Assembly (NCBI GenBank): GCA_964560355.1
Contig: CAZLLI010000051.1
Coordinates: 1 to 19,794, forward strand
Length of the DNA: 19,794 nucleotides
Direction of reading: 5' to 3'
Source of the DNA: JAKEHA01 sp964560355
Lineage (GTDB): Bacteria > Krumholzibacteriota > Krumholzibacteriia > WVZY01 > JAKEHA01
This document shows, piece by piece, positions 8,760 through 16,520 of the stretch (positions are counted from its first letter, which is position 1; every line of letters starts with the position of its first letter). The position numbers and the translations under genes are program-made. Below the pieces are notes generated by a model that had not been told where the DNA came from, ran no database searches, and worked only from the letters and a program-made list of their open reading frames with translations.

Positions 8760-9032
8760 TTACAACTGCGGCGCGATCTTTTCGCGCGCTTCCGGTGACG
8801 TGATTACCGGAATCACTTCGAAGTCCGTCACGTCGTCCCAATTCGCGATCCACTCGTCGAACAACTTGGGGTCATCGGTCTCCATCACCTGCCAGCACAT
8901 CGACATGTCGGTCGTGATCCAACTCGACACGTACTTGAGCCCATCCGGCATCATTCTCCCCTGATCGCGGAAACGTCGATAGACAGGGACCGGATCGCCG
9001 TTCTTGAACTTCTCGATGACCATGTAGAGCAT
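8760..9032 (-). CDS. DUF3303 family protein
   Basis: This 90-residue protein, MLYMVIEKFKNGDPVPVYRRF through a WQVMETDD segment to FEVIPVITSPEA, matches the small DUF3303 family in length and layout. It is likely a single ferredoxin-like alpha/beta domain, and no function is established for the family. The ATG at 9032 has an AGGA element five bases upstream on its strand. It is the last gene of a long minus-strand run, 12 bases after the putative lipoprotein, and is convergent with the ChrB-like gene. Confidence 0.8.
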   Translation of the reverse strand: MLYMVIEKFKNGDPVPVYRRFRDQGRMMPDGLKYVSSWITTDMSMCWQVMETDDPKLFDEWIANWDDVTDFEVIPVITSPEAREKIAPQL

Positions 9033-9044
9033 ATGTGTCCTGTT

Positions 9045-9605
9045 CTAGTTGCGAGAGGATGTTGCTTTGGAGCGCACGTCACCCAAGTCCACCTTGAACT
9101 GAACCGTGCTCAAGGCGGCCAAGGCAATCTGCTGCCCTTCGAAGTCCGGACTGGTGCCGCCAAACACGAAATATCCTTCTCCGTTCACCCACGACGCGCC
9201 GGCAAAGTACTTGCCGTCGACTATGGGCCCACGCGACGCAACGATGTAGGCCGGATGCCCACCAATGAACCTCTTGCAGCGAATCCATTGCGCGGCGTTA
9301 GCCACAAATGGCGCGCACTGAGCACAGAAGCCGAGCTTTCGTTCGCCATACACCAAATCAACACCTTCAACGTCGATCGGGATCCCAGGACCCTTGACAT
9401 ACTCGGGCGGGACCTTGAAGGACACGGAACGCGAATCGATGGTCTTCCAACCTGTGGTATCGGCGTCGGGTATCAGACATGAGTCACGGAACTCACTCGT
9501 CCAACTCGGTCGATAGTAGGATATCTTCGCCACGTCGGGCTGCCTGTCGCATGTCATCATTGCAATCGCGACAACGACGGTAATCAGGATCTGCCGATCT
9601 TTCAC
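9045..9605 (-). CDS. Putative lipoprotein or secreted protein, unrecognised
   Basis: I do not recognise the 186-residue product. It starts with a short basic region, a hydrophobic stretch ILITVVVAIAMMT and a cysteine at residue 19, which suggests a type II signal peptide. The residue before the cysteine is threonine rather than the usual glycine or alanine, so the lipobox is weak. Further cysteines are at 43, 94, 97 (a CAQC pair) and 110. The rest looks like a soluble beta-rich domain. GTG 9605 overlaps the helicase stop as GTGA and has AGGAAGGG nine bases upstream; a TTG at 9608 is an alternative start. Local GC is low (52% in one hand-counted line). Confidence 0.65.
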   Translation of the reverse strand: MKDRQILITVVVAIAMMTCDRQPDVAKISYYRPSWTSEFRDSCLIPDADTTGWKTIDSRSVSFKVPPEYVKGPGIPIDVEGVDLVYGERKLGFCAQCAPFVANAAQWIRCKRFIGGHPAYIVASRGPIVDGKYFAGASWVNGEGYFVFGGTSPDFEGQQIALAALSTVQFKVDLGDVRSKATSSRN

Positions 9606-10993
9606 CAACTCCTACCCTTCCTCCGCGATCGTCCCTGTCGACGACGACGCGGCCCGCCCGACGACGACGGCTTCGGCGCTTCGGGTGAACGCGGCGACGG
9701 CGACGGCGTGCGGGACGGTCCGCGCTCGCTGCGACGCTTGCGGCGTCCACTCCCTTGTCCGCCGCCCGAACCCGAGCGTGAGGAGCGCGGTGCGCCGTGC
9801 GGCGCGCGCTTGGCGCGCGCTTCGTCGCGGCGTTCGCGGCTGGTTTGCTCGAGTCGGCCTTGGGGGACGGCCTTGTAGTCGAAGTCGGGGACGATGATGC
9901 GCGGGAGGCGCTTGCCGATGGCGCGTTCGATGCGCGACATGTCGCCTTCTTCTTGCGGCGACACGAAGGTGAACGCGTCGCCGGTCATTTCGGCGCGCGC
10001 GGTGCGGCCGACGCGGTGGATGTAATCCTCGGGCGCCTTGGGCACGTCGAAGTTGACGACGTGGCCGAGCTCTTCGACGTCGATGCCGCGCGCGGCGATG
10101 TCGGTCGCGACCAACACTTGGTGCCGCCCGCTCTTGAATCCGGCCAGTGCTTGGGTGCGCTGGTTCTGCGAACGGTTGCCGTGGATGCGTTCGGCGCGCA
10201 CGCCGCGCTTCACCAAGAAATCGGCGACGCGGTTGGCGCGGTGCTTGGTGCGCGTGAACACGAGGGCGTCGTGGACGTCGCCGCGCTCGAGCAGCGTCAC
10301 GAGCAGCGTCGCCTTCAACTCCTGCGGCACCGGATACACGGCTTGCGTGATGCCGACGGCGGGCGCGCTCTGGCGTTGCAAATTGATGGTGGCGGGATTC
10401 TTCAGCATCTGCCGCGACAGCTCCGCGATGGGCGCCGGCATGGTGGCGCTGAAGAACAGCGTCTGGCGTCGTGCGGGGATGTGGCGCAGGATGCGTCGAA
10501 TGTCGGGGAGGAAACCCATGTCGAGCATGCGATCGGCTTCGTCGAGCACGAGGAACTCGAGGTGGTTCATCTTCGCGTAGCCGAAGCGAAAATGGTCGAG
10601 CAGGCGCCCCGGCGTCGCGACGATCACGTCGACGCCGCTTCGGAACGCGTGCTCCTGCGGTCCCATGCCGACGCCGCCGAACACCGCGGCGCCGGAAATC
10701 GGCGTGTGCACCGCGAGGTCGTTCAGGTCGTCGAGGATCTGCGCGGCCAATTCGCGCGTCGGCGTCAAGACGAGCGCGCGCGTCGCGCCGCGCGGTCGCG
10801 ATATCAAATGGTGCACGATCGGCAACAGGAACGCGGCCGTCTTGCCGCTCCCCGTCATCGCGCACGCGAGCACGTCGCGGCCGGCGAGCGCGGGCGGGAT
10901 GGCGTCGGCCTGGATCGGCGTCGGACGCGTGAAGCCGAGGTCCTTGACGCCCTTGACGAGATTGGGATGGAGTTTGAGTTGGGTGAACGGCAT
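9602..10993 (-). CDS. rhlE: DEAD-box RNA helicase, RhlE-like
   Basis: This 463-residue ATP-dependent RNA helicase unwinds RNA duplexes, typically in ribosome assembly or RNA decay. All core motifs are present: the Q motif at F21-TRPTPIQ, MTGSGKT (46-52), PTREL (78-82), TPGR (127-130), DEAD (151-154), SAT (182-184), ATDIAARGIDV (296-306) and HRVGRTAR (326-333). From about residue 380 the tail is disordered and rich in Arg, Ser, Gly and Pro, which usually mediates RNA contact. AGGAG lies 12 bases before the ATG, within the cupin gene end. The cupin stop is three bases upstream and the next gene overlaps its stop. RhlE is the closest-looking subgroup, but DeaD or SrmB types cannot be excluded. 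Confidence 0.92.
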   Translation of the reverse strand: MPFTQLKLHPNLVKGVKDLGFTRPTPIQADAIPPALAGRDVLACAMTGSGKTAAFLLPIVHHLISRPRGATRALVLTPTRELAAQILDDLNDLAVHTPISGAAVFGGVGMGPQEHAFRSGVDVIVATPGRLLDHFRFGYAKMNHLEFLVLDEADRMLDMGFLPDIRRILRHIPARRQTLFFSATMPAPIAELSRQMLKNPATINLQRQSAPAVGITQAVYPVPQELKATLLVTLLERGDVHDALVFTRTKHRANRVADFLVKRGVRAERIHGNRSQNQRTQALAGFKSGRHQVLVATDIAARGIDVEELGHVVNFDVPKAPEDYIHRVGRTARAEMTGDAFTFVSPQEEGDMSRIERAIGKRLPRIIVPDFDYKAVPQGRLEQTSRERRDEARAKRAPHGAPRSSRSGSGGGQGSGRRKRRSERGPSRTPSPSPRSPEAPKPSSSGGPRRRRQGRSRRKGRSW

Positions 10994-10996
10994 AGG

Positions 10997-11323
10997 TTAT
11001 TGGGGCTCCTTGATCATGACGAGTATCATCTTGAATGCGCGCGCCGCCTGCACCGCGTGCGGGTGATTGGCGGGGAGGACGATCGACTCGCCTTCGCGGA
11101 CGCTGTGCGCGTTGCCGTCGATGGTGATCTGCGCCTCTCCTTCGACCACGATCACGAGCGCGTCGAACGGAGTCGTGTGCTCGCTCAAGCCTTCGCCCTG
11201 GCCGAAGGCGAACAGCGTCACCGAGCCGCCCTTGTTCTTGAGGAGCATGCGGCTCACGATGGAATGCTCCTGGTACTGCAGGAGGTCGCGGAGCTTCGTG
11301 GCTCCGCGCTGCGCTTCACTCAT
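10997..11323 (-). CDS. Small cupin-domain protein
   Basis: The 108-residue protein is a single cupin barrel. Motif 1 reads GLSEHTTPFDALVIVVEGEAQ and motif 2 is around LPANHPHAV. Motif 1 keeps one histidine (H48) and motif 2 has two, so metal binding is possible but not assured. The frame is open back to 11476, but ATG 11323 is chosen because AAGGAGT (11334-11328) lies four bases upstream and the start forms an ATGA overlap with the DUF3565 gene. Cupins of this size have diverse roles, and no substrate can be named. The helicase gene follows after three bases. Confidence 0.82.
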   Translation of the reverse strand: MSEAQRGATKLRDLLQYQEHSIVSRMLLKNKGGSVTLFAFGQGEGLSEHTTPFDALVIVVEGEAQITIDGNAHSVREGESIVLPANHPHAVQAARAFKMILVMIKEPQ

Positions 11324-11520
11324 GCGGACTCCTTCGGCGCGTCGCACTCGACGCAATTCAGTAGTGTGCCGACGCGAGCCTGCCGCGTGGCGTCGGCGAC
11401 CACCCAGTCGCGCTCCTTCCACGGCGGGTCGTGGCGGACGTGCTGGCCGTGTCCGCATTCGAGCTCGGCGACCCAATGGCCTTCTTCGTCGCGATGAAAC
11501 CCGGTGATGCGCCGCATCAT
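11320..11520 (-). CDS. DUF3565 family small zinc-binding-like protein
   Basis: This 66-residue protein matches DUF3565 along its whole length: ITGFHRDEEGHWVAELECGH, then GQHVRHDPPW, and a C-terminal CVEC pair. Cysteines 22, 56 and 59 together with histidines 24, 27 or 30 could form a zinc site; that is inference. The function of the family is unknown. Its ATG overlaps the stop of the GIY-YIG gene (ATGA), and its stop overlaps the cupin start (ATGA), so it is locked between two coupled genes. Confidence 0.83.
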   Translation of the reverse strand: MMRRITGFHRDEEGHWVAELECGHGQHVRHDPPWKERDWVVADATRQARVGTLLNCVECDAPKESA

Positions 11521-11765
11521 GAGTGCTCGATCAGGCGCCGCTTCTCATCCGCGTTCATCTTCTTGATGGCGTGTTCGCGCACCAGTGCCGCGCTGCGGTC
11601 CGCCGCGGGCTCGACGTACACGAGCTCCACGGGTCGCCGCGTGCGCGTGTACTTGGCGCCGCTGCCGTCGTTGTGCTTGGCCACGCGCGCGTCGACGTCG
11701 GTGGCGACCCCGGCGTACAAGGTGTCGTCGGCGCAGCGCACGAGATACACCACCCAGTCCGTCAT
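11517..11765 (-). CDS. GIY-YIG domain protein, UPF0213/YhbQ type
   Basis: The 82-residue protein is a minimal GIY-YIG nuclease domain. VVYLVRCADDTLYAGVATD (5-23) supplies the GIY/YIG strands, with catalytic-type residues Tyr17, Arg28 and Glu65 (in LVREHAIKK). It has no DNA-binding domain, like the YhbQ/UPF0213 group, for which weak DNase activity has been reported. The open frame runs upstream to 11996, but that part is shadow of the DUF1801 gene; ATG 11765 is where homology starts, five bases after the DUF1801 stop. It overlaps the DUF3565 start by four bases. Confidence 0.85.
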   Translation of the reverse strand: MTDWVVYLVRCADDTLYAGVATDVDARVAKHNDGSGAKYTRTRRPVELVYVEPAADRSAALVREHAIKKMNADEKRRLIEHS

Positions 11766-11770
11766 TGGCG

Positions 11771-12202
11771 TCAGCGCACCAGCTTCTCTTTCTTGAAGCG
11801 CTGGTAGCAAGTTTCGGTGAGCGCCGCCAACTCGGCGAACAGGTCTTCGTCCATTTCCTTGAAATTGAAGCACGACTTCCCCTGCATGCGTTTCTTGAGC
11901 GCGGGCGAGATGCCCTTGAGCAATTCGGGAAACCAATACACGGGCATGAGGTGGTACGACACGTAGCTCTTGCGCGGCCCGACGGCGCCGAACCACACCT
12001 CGCGGCCCATGCTGGTCGCGGTCTTGGGACCAATCAAGCAGAAACCGCCCGCCATCTGGTTGGGCGTGTTCTTGAGACTGCCGCGCTCGTATTTGCGGAG
12101 AATCGCTTCGAGCTTCTTACTAATGAGCGCGAACTCGGGATTCGGCTTCGACGCCTTTGTCTTCGACTTGGTTTTCGCTTTAGACTTGGCCTTGGCGTTC
12201 AC
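11771..12202 (-). CDS. DUF1801-like protein with lysine-rich tail
   Basis: The 143-residue product has a 20-residue N-terminal tail of alternating Lys, Ala, Ser and Thr, then a compact domain with VWFGAV, YVSYHLMPVYWFPELL, ALKKRMQGKSCFNFK and a C-terminal helix ending in RFKKEKLVR. This resembles DUF1801 (YdhG-like) proteins, whose function is not settled. The GTG start abuts the TAG stop of the CPBP gene with no gap, and GGGAGG (12215-12210) lies seven bases upstream, so the start is well supported. The basic tail could bind nucleic acid. Confidence 0.78.
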   Translation of the reverse strand: MNAKAKSKAKTKSKTKASKPNPEFALISKKLEAILRKYERGSLKNTPNQMAGGFCLIGPKTATSMGREVWFGAVGPRKSYVSYHLMPVYWFPELLKGISPALKKRMQGKSCFNFKEMDEDLFAELAALTETCYQRFKKEKLVR

Positions 12203-12946
12203 CTATGAGCCTCCCAGGAATTGCGTCATGTCCAATGCGAAGTGGACCGGCCACACCCACGCGATGTCGGCGCTGCGCCACGCGGTGCCGAGCACGATCA
12301 CGCCGAGCGCAAAGTCGCGCACGAGCCCCGCGAGGTCCGACGACGACGCCCCGTTGGCGACCATGGCCGGCACGTGCGCGAGGGCGAACAGCGCGGCCAC
12401 GGCGACGACGGCCTTGCGGTGCCCCATTGCCGCCGCCAGCCGCACGAACAAGATCGCGATGGCGAGGTCTTCGAGCAGCACCTGCACGGCGAGGTGCGCC
12501 TTCGACGGCGCGTATACGCTGCGCAGGGTTTCGCCGTACGACGGCGCGCCCGACTGCAGGAGCGTGAACAAGAACAGCACCACGAGCGCGAACGCGACGC
12601 CGATCGCGACGCGCAGCCAGATCGCGCGCCACTGGATCCACGCGCTCTCGGGTCCGTCGCGGCGCAGCACCGGCACTAGCACGATGGGCGCGAAGATGAT
12701 CATCTGATTGATCGACTCCGCCACCGTGCCGACCGCGCCGCCACCGCCCAGGCGAATGCCGGCCGTCCACAGCTGGCCGAGTCCAATGGTGCCGACCACG
12801 CCGAGCAGCACGAACAGGACTTCGCGCCAGGGCTTGTCGAAGCGGCAGCGCGTCGGGTCCTTCCACAGCGGGACGACGCGGCTCGTCGCCCACCACAACC
12901 CGCACGCCACCGAGTATCCGACCGCGAGAAACAACGAGTGCGACAT
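12203..12946 (-). CDS. CPBP-like integral membrane protein
   Basis: The 247-residue protein has about seven or eight hydrophobic helices and resembles the CPBP family of intramembrane proteases (CaaX-protease/bacteriocin-processing; Abi). Motif 2 (F187-x3-H191 in FALAHVPAM) and motif 3 (H235-x3-D239 in HFALDM) are visible. Motif 1, normally EExxxR, appears as E159-D160 with no arginine at the expected place, so activity is doubtful. The frame is open much further upstream as a shadow of the MATE gene; ATG 12946 lies two bases after the MATE stop. It was probably co-translated with the exporter. Confidence 0.72.
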   Translation of the reverse strand: MSHSLFLAVGYSVACGLWWATSRVVPLWKDPTRCRFDKPWREVLFVLLGVVGTIGLGQLWTAGIRLGGGGAVGTVAESINQMIIFAPIVLVPVLRRDGPESAWIQWRAIWLRVAIGVAFALVVLFLFTLLQSGAPSYGETLRSVYAPSKAHLAVQVLLEDLAIAILFVRLAAAMGHRKAVVAVAALFALAHVPAMVANGASSSDLAGLVRDFALGVIVLGTAWRSADIAWVWPVHFALDMTQFLGGS

Positions 12947-12948
12947 CG

Positions 12949-14343
12949 TTACACCATCCGCGTTTTCCACGTGCCGCGCCGGAACAGCCAGATCGCAACC
13001 AAGCCCGCCATCGATTCCGTCGCCACGATGGCCCAGTATACACCCATTTCGCCGGCGCCCCACTTGAGCGCGAGAAGGTACGCGAACGGGATTTCGAACA
13101 GCCAGAAGCAGAAGAAATTGATCTTGGTCGGCGTCATGGTGTCGCCGGCGCCGTTGAAGGCCTGGATCATGACGAGCTCCCACGCATAGAACAGATAGCC
13201 GTACGACACCGTGCGCAGGCACGCGGCACCCGACGCCAGCACGGCGGCTTCGCGCGTGAACAGTCCCACCAGCTGCTCGTCGAACACGATGTAGGCCGCG
13301 CCCACCACCGCCATGAACGCCATGGTGGCGAAGCCGGTGATCCACACCGACCGCTCCGCGCGCTCGGGCTGCTTGGCGCCGAGGTTCTGCCCCACCAGCG
13401 TGGCAGCCGCGTTCGACAGGCCCCACGCCGGCATGAACGTGAAGATGATGATGCGCACCGCGATCGTGTAACCGGCGAGTGCCTCCGCGCCGAAGGTCGA
13501 CATGATGCGCACGAGTCCGATCCAGCTCGAGGTCGCGATGATGAACTGCCCGATCCCGCCCAGCGACACGCGAATCACGCGCCACATGACCTCGGCGTGG
13601 ACGTGCACCTGCGACCGCAGCACGCGGATGTGCTTGGCGCCGCGGAACAGCACGAAGAGCTGCACCATCACGCCGACGCCGCGCCCGATGTTGGTCGCGA
13701 CCGCGGCACCTTCGATTCCCATCTCCGGCAGCGGTCCCCACCCGCGAATCAGCGCCGGGTCGAGCACGATGTTGATCCCGTTCGCGATGGCGAGCACGCG
13801 CAGCGCGATGGCGGCGTCGCCGGCACCGCGGAAGATCGCGTTAATAATGAACAGCAGCATGATGACGATGTTGCCGCCCAGCATCCACTGGGTGTATTTG
13901 TAGCCGTGCTCGAGCGCCCACGCGTCGGCACCCATGAGCGTGAGGAGCGGCTTCGCGAACACGATGCCGGCGATCGCGAACGGGATCGACGCCACGATGC
14001 CGACCAGGATCGCCTGCACCGCGGTGTCGGCGGCTTCGCGCGTGTGCTTTTCGCCGACGCGGCGCGCGACCAGTGCGGTGGTTCCCATGGCGAGGCCGAT
14101 GCCGACCGCGTAGACCAGGGTCAGCATCGACTCGGTAAGCCCCACCGTGGCGACCGCGGACGCGCCCAGCGACGCCACGAAGAAGACGTCGACCACCGCG
14201 AAGATGGACTCCATCGACATCTCGAGCATCATGGGCACCGCGAGCAGCACCATGGCGCGCGAGATGCTGCCTTGGGTGTAGTCCTGCTCGGTGCCGCGGA
14301 TGGCGTCGAAGAGGTCGCGCAACAATCGACGGGTCCTGGACAT
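12949..14343 (-). CDS. MATE family efflux transporter
   Basis: This 464-residue inner-membrane protein has about twelve hydrophobic segments in two similar halves. Typical MATE/NorM sequences are seen: MVLLAVPMMLEMSMESIFAV in helix 1, GMGTTALVARRVGEK-like text after helix 2, RGAGDAAIALRVL, and the matching AFNGAGDTMTPTKIN in the second half. MATE proteins export drugs or metabolites using sodium or proton gradients; the substrate here cannot be told. It is the first gene of the minus-strand run. The ATG at 14343 lacks an obvious ribosome-binding sequence. Its likely promoter is in the 137-base divergent region upstream. Confidence 0.92.
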   Translation of the reverse strand: MSRTRRLLRDLFDAIRGTEQDYTQGSISRAMVLLAVPMMLEMSMESIFAVVDVFFVASLGASAVATVGLTESMLTLVYAVGIGLAMGTTALVARRVGEKHTREAADTAVQAILVGIVASIPFAIAGIVFAKPLLTLMGADAWALEHGYKYTQWMLGGNIVIMLLFIINAIFRGAGDAAIALRVLAIANGINIVLDPALIRGWGPLPEMGIEGAAVATNIGRGVGVMVQLFVLFRGAKHIRVLRSQVHVHAEVMWRVIRVSLGGIGQFIIATSSWIGLVRIMSTFGAEALAGYTIAVRIIIFTFMPAWGLSNAAATLVGQNLGAKQPERAERSVWITGFATMAFMAVVGAAYIVFDEQLVGLFTREAAVLASGAACLRTVSYGYLFYAWELVMIQAFNGAGDTMTPTKINFFCFWLFEIPFAYLLALKWGAGEMGVYWAIVATESMAGLVAIWLFRRGTWKTRMV

Positions 14344-14407
14344 AGAAGCGCGAGGCTACCAGAGGCGCGCGGGCCATTTCCAGGCTGTCGTGGGGGCCGG
14401 GGTATCG

Positions 14408-14415
14408 ATTATAAT
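14408..14415. promoter_or_regulatory. Overlapping -10 boxes between MATE and M1 peptidase genes
   Basis: The stretch GATTATAATAG contains a perfect TATAAT on plus (14410-14415) and on minus (14413-14408). Neither strand shows a strong -35 at the right distance. It is the only A/T-rich patch in the 14344-14480 divergent region, so it may start transcription in both directions. The remainder of that region holds only the peptidase ribosome-binding site GAGGAG (14469-14474). Confidence 0.45.
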
Positions 14416-14480
14416 AGAGGCATTCGGGGCGCCCCGCATCGCCCTGCCCACGCTTCGCAGCGAATCACGAGGAGCACCCA

Positions 14481-16502
14481 ATGCACGGCAAGACGATCTT
14501 CGGCGCGATTGTCCTCGCGGGGTCCATTCACGCGGCGGTGTCGCAGGCAGCGCCTCCCCTCTCGCTCCAGGAAGCGAACGGCGCCGCGGAGTGCGCACAA
14601 GCCAAGACCGCCTTCGCGATGCACCCGCAACGCGCCGCGTTTTCCGCGGCGAGCGCCAACATCGACGTCACCTACTACCACCTCCAGCTCACCGTCAACT
14701 TCACCAACAATTCCATCGCGGGCGTGGTGCGCATCCAAGGCAAGGTGGTTGACGCGCCGTTGTCGGTGCTTTCTCTCGACCTCGACGACCACATGAACGT
14801 GAGCGCGGTGGCACTCGCGGGGGGCGGCGCGCTCGCGTTCGCGCACCCCGGCGAAGTGCTCGACATCACCATGGCGGCGCCGGTCGCGGTCGGCAACTCG
14901 TTCGCCGTCGACGTCACCTACTCCGGCATTCCCGTCGCGACCGGTTTCGGGAGCTTCACCTTCGGCACGCGCTTCGGCGATCGCTTCGCGTGGAGCTTGT
15001 CGGAGCCGTACGGCGCGCGCGACTGGTGGCCGTGCAAGGACCACCCCTCCGACAAGGCCGACTCCGTGCGCGTCACCGTCACCGTGCCGTCCTTGTACCG
15101 CGTGGGCTCGCAAGGATTGTTGGTGAGCGAGACGACGGTCGGGCCCAATAAGATCTACGACTGGGTGTCGCACTATCCGACGGCGAGCTATTTGGTTTCG
15201 GTCGCGGTCGGCGAGTACATCCGTCACCTGACCACGTATACGCGTTCGCCTGCTCTGGCCGCATTGTACGGCCCACTTTCGATGCCCCTCGATCACTTGA
15301 TGTACGACGACGGCACCTCGGCGCTTCCCACCGGGTGGGCCAACGCAGCCGACCAACTCGACGTGTTCGAGGACTGGTTCGGCCCCTATCCGTTCGCGAA
15401 CGAGAAGTACGGCCATTCCGAGACCACCTTCGGCGGCGGCATGGAGCACCAGACCATGACATCGTTGGGCGGCTCGGGCGTGGGACTGGTGGGACACGAA
15501 CTGACGCACCAGTGGTACGGCGACAACATCTCGCCCAAGACGTGGCCGCACCTGTGGCTCAACGAAGGCTTCGCGACCTACGGGGAGCTCTTGTACTACC
15601 AGCAGCGCGCGAGCACCTACCCCGGCACCTACGAGGCGATCCTCGGCATTCGTTACAACAGCGCGCTCGACGCGCAAGGCACGCTCGTGCTCGAAGACAC
15701 CACCAGCGTCGGCAACATGTTCAACTCGTCGCGCGTGTACGCGAAGGGCGCCGTCGTGCTGCACATGCTGCGGCAAATCATCGGCGACGTCGCCTTCAAG
15801 AACACGCTGCGCGCGTACACCGCCGACCCCGCGGTACGACTCGGCACCGCCACCACCGCCGATTTTCAGCGCGCCGCCGAAACCCAGTCGGGCATGGACC
15901 TCGACCAGTTCTTCTATCAGTGGGTGACGCCCGGATTCGGCGTGCCCTTCTATCGCTCGTTCAGCTTCTGGCAGGCGTCACCCGGCGGCGGCTACGACGT
16001 GTGGACCACCGTCGAGCAGTGGCAGACCATGCCCTATTCGAACATCGACGTATTCGTCATGCCATTAGACATCGACGTGCAAACCACCGGCGGCACCCAG
16101 CGCTTCCGCGTCCAAAACAACCAGCGCGACCAAGTGTTCGCGCTCCACGTCGACAATCAGCCCACCGGCGTCGCCATCGACCCCGATTATTGGATCCTGC
16201 GCCCGGTCGAAATCTTCTCCAACGTGCGCGCGACCCCCGCGCTCGCGACCATCCTGAATCTCATGCCCAATCCCGCGCACGACTTCGTCCACGTCGACTA
16301 CGTGATCGACACCGAGACGTCGGTCGCCGTCGACGTGTTCGACGTGGCCGGCCGCCGCGTGCTCTCGGAACCCGCCGAAAGCGTCGCCGCGGGGCCGCGC
16401 TCGCACAACCTTGACACCCGCCGGCTCGCCTCCGGCGTGTACTTCCTACGCTTGCAAACCAAGGCCGGCGTCGCGACGCGCAAATTCGTGATCGTGCGCT
16501 AG
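14481..16502 (+). CDS. Secreted M1 family metallopeptidase with C-terminal sorting domain
   Basis: The 673-residue precursor has a signal peptide (cleavage likely after A23 or A24), a beta-rich N-terminal domain and a gluzincin catalytic domain. The zinc motif is HELTHQW (H339, E340, H343) with the third ligand E362 in NEGFATY, exactly 18 residues on; Y420 in VYAKGAVVLHMLR is the transition-state tyrosine. The substrate motif usually GxMEN reads GGMEH (319-323). From about residue 590, NLMPNPAHDFVHVDY through DVAGRRV to GVYFLRLQTKAGVATRKFVIVR is a FlgD-like / Por-type C-terminal domain for secretion or surface attachment. It probably trims peptides outside the cell. The ATG follows GAGGAG. 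Confidence 0.92.
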   Translation: MHGKTIFGAIVLAGSIHAAVSQAAPPLSLQEANGAAECAQAKTAFAMHPQRAAFSAASANIDVTYYHLQLTVNFTNNSIAGVVRIQGKVVDAPLSVLSLDLDDHMNVSAVALAGGGALAFAHPGEVLDITMAAPVAVGNSFAVDVTYSGIPVATGFGSFTFGTRFGDRFAWSLSEPYGARDWWPCKDHPSDKADSVRVTVTVPSLYRVGSQGLLVSETTVGPNKIYDWVSHYPTASYLVSVAVGEYIRHLTTYTRSPALAALYGPLSMPLDHLMYDDGTSALPTGWANAADQLDVFEDWFGPYPFANEKYGHSETTFGGGMEHQTMTSLGGSGVGLVGHELTHQWYGDNISPKTWPHLWLNEGFATYGELLYYQQRASTYPGTYEAILGIRYNSALDAQGTLVLEDTTSVGNMFNSSRVYAKGAVVLHMLRQIIGDVAFKNTLRAYTADPAVRLGTATTADFQRAAETQSGMDLDQFFYQWVTPGFGVPFYRSFSFWQASPGGGYDVWTTVEQWQTMPYSNIDVFVMPLDIDVQTTGGTQRFRVQNNQRDQVFALHVDNQPTGVAIDPDYWILRPVEIFSNVRATPALATILNLMPNPAHDFVHVDYVIDTETSVAVDVFDVAGRRVLSEPAESVAAGPRSHNLDTRRLASGVYFLRLQTKAGVATRKFVIVR

Positions 16503-16520
16503 AGACGCCGCGCGCGACTC

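Noticed and set aside
9033..9482. Plus-strand open frame of 149 codons
   Set aside because: It is opposite the lipoprotein gene, has no recognisable start signal or motif, and the minus frame has a signal sequence and operon context.
9797..11497. Plus-strand open frame of 566 codons over the helicase and cupin genes
   Set aside because: The minus-strand genes there show complete family motifs; this frame has none.
8760..14343. A defence island built around the GIY-YIG protein and helicase
   Set aside because: The GIY-YIG protein is the minimal housekeeping type, the helicase is a standard RhlE-like RNA helicase, and no toxin, methylase, reverse transcriptase or phage gene is nearby.
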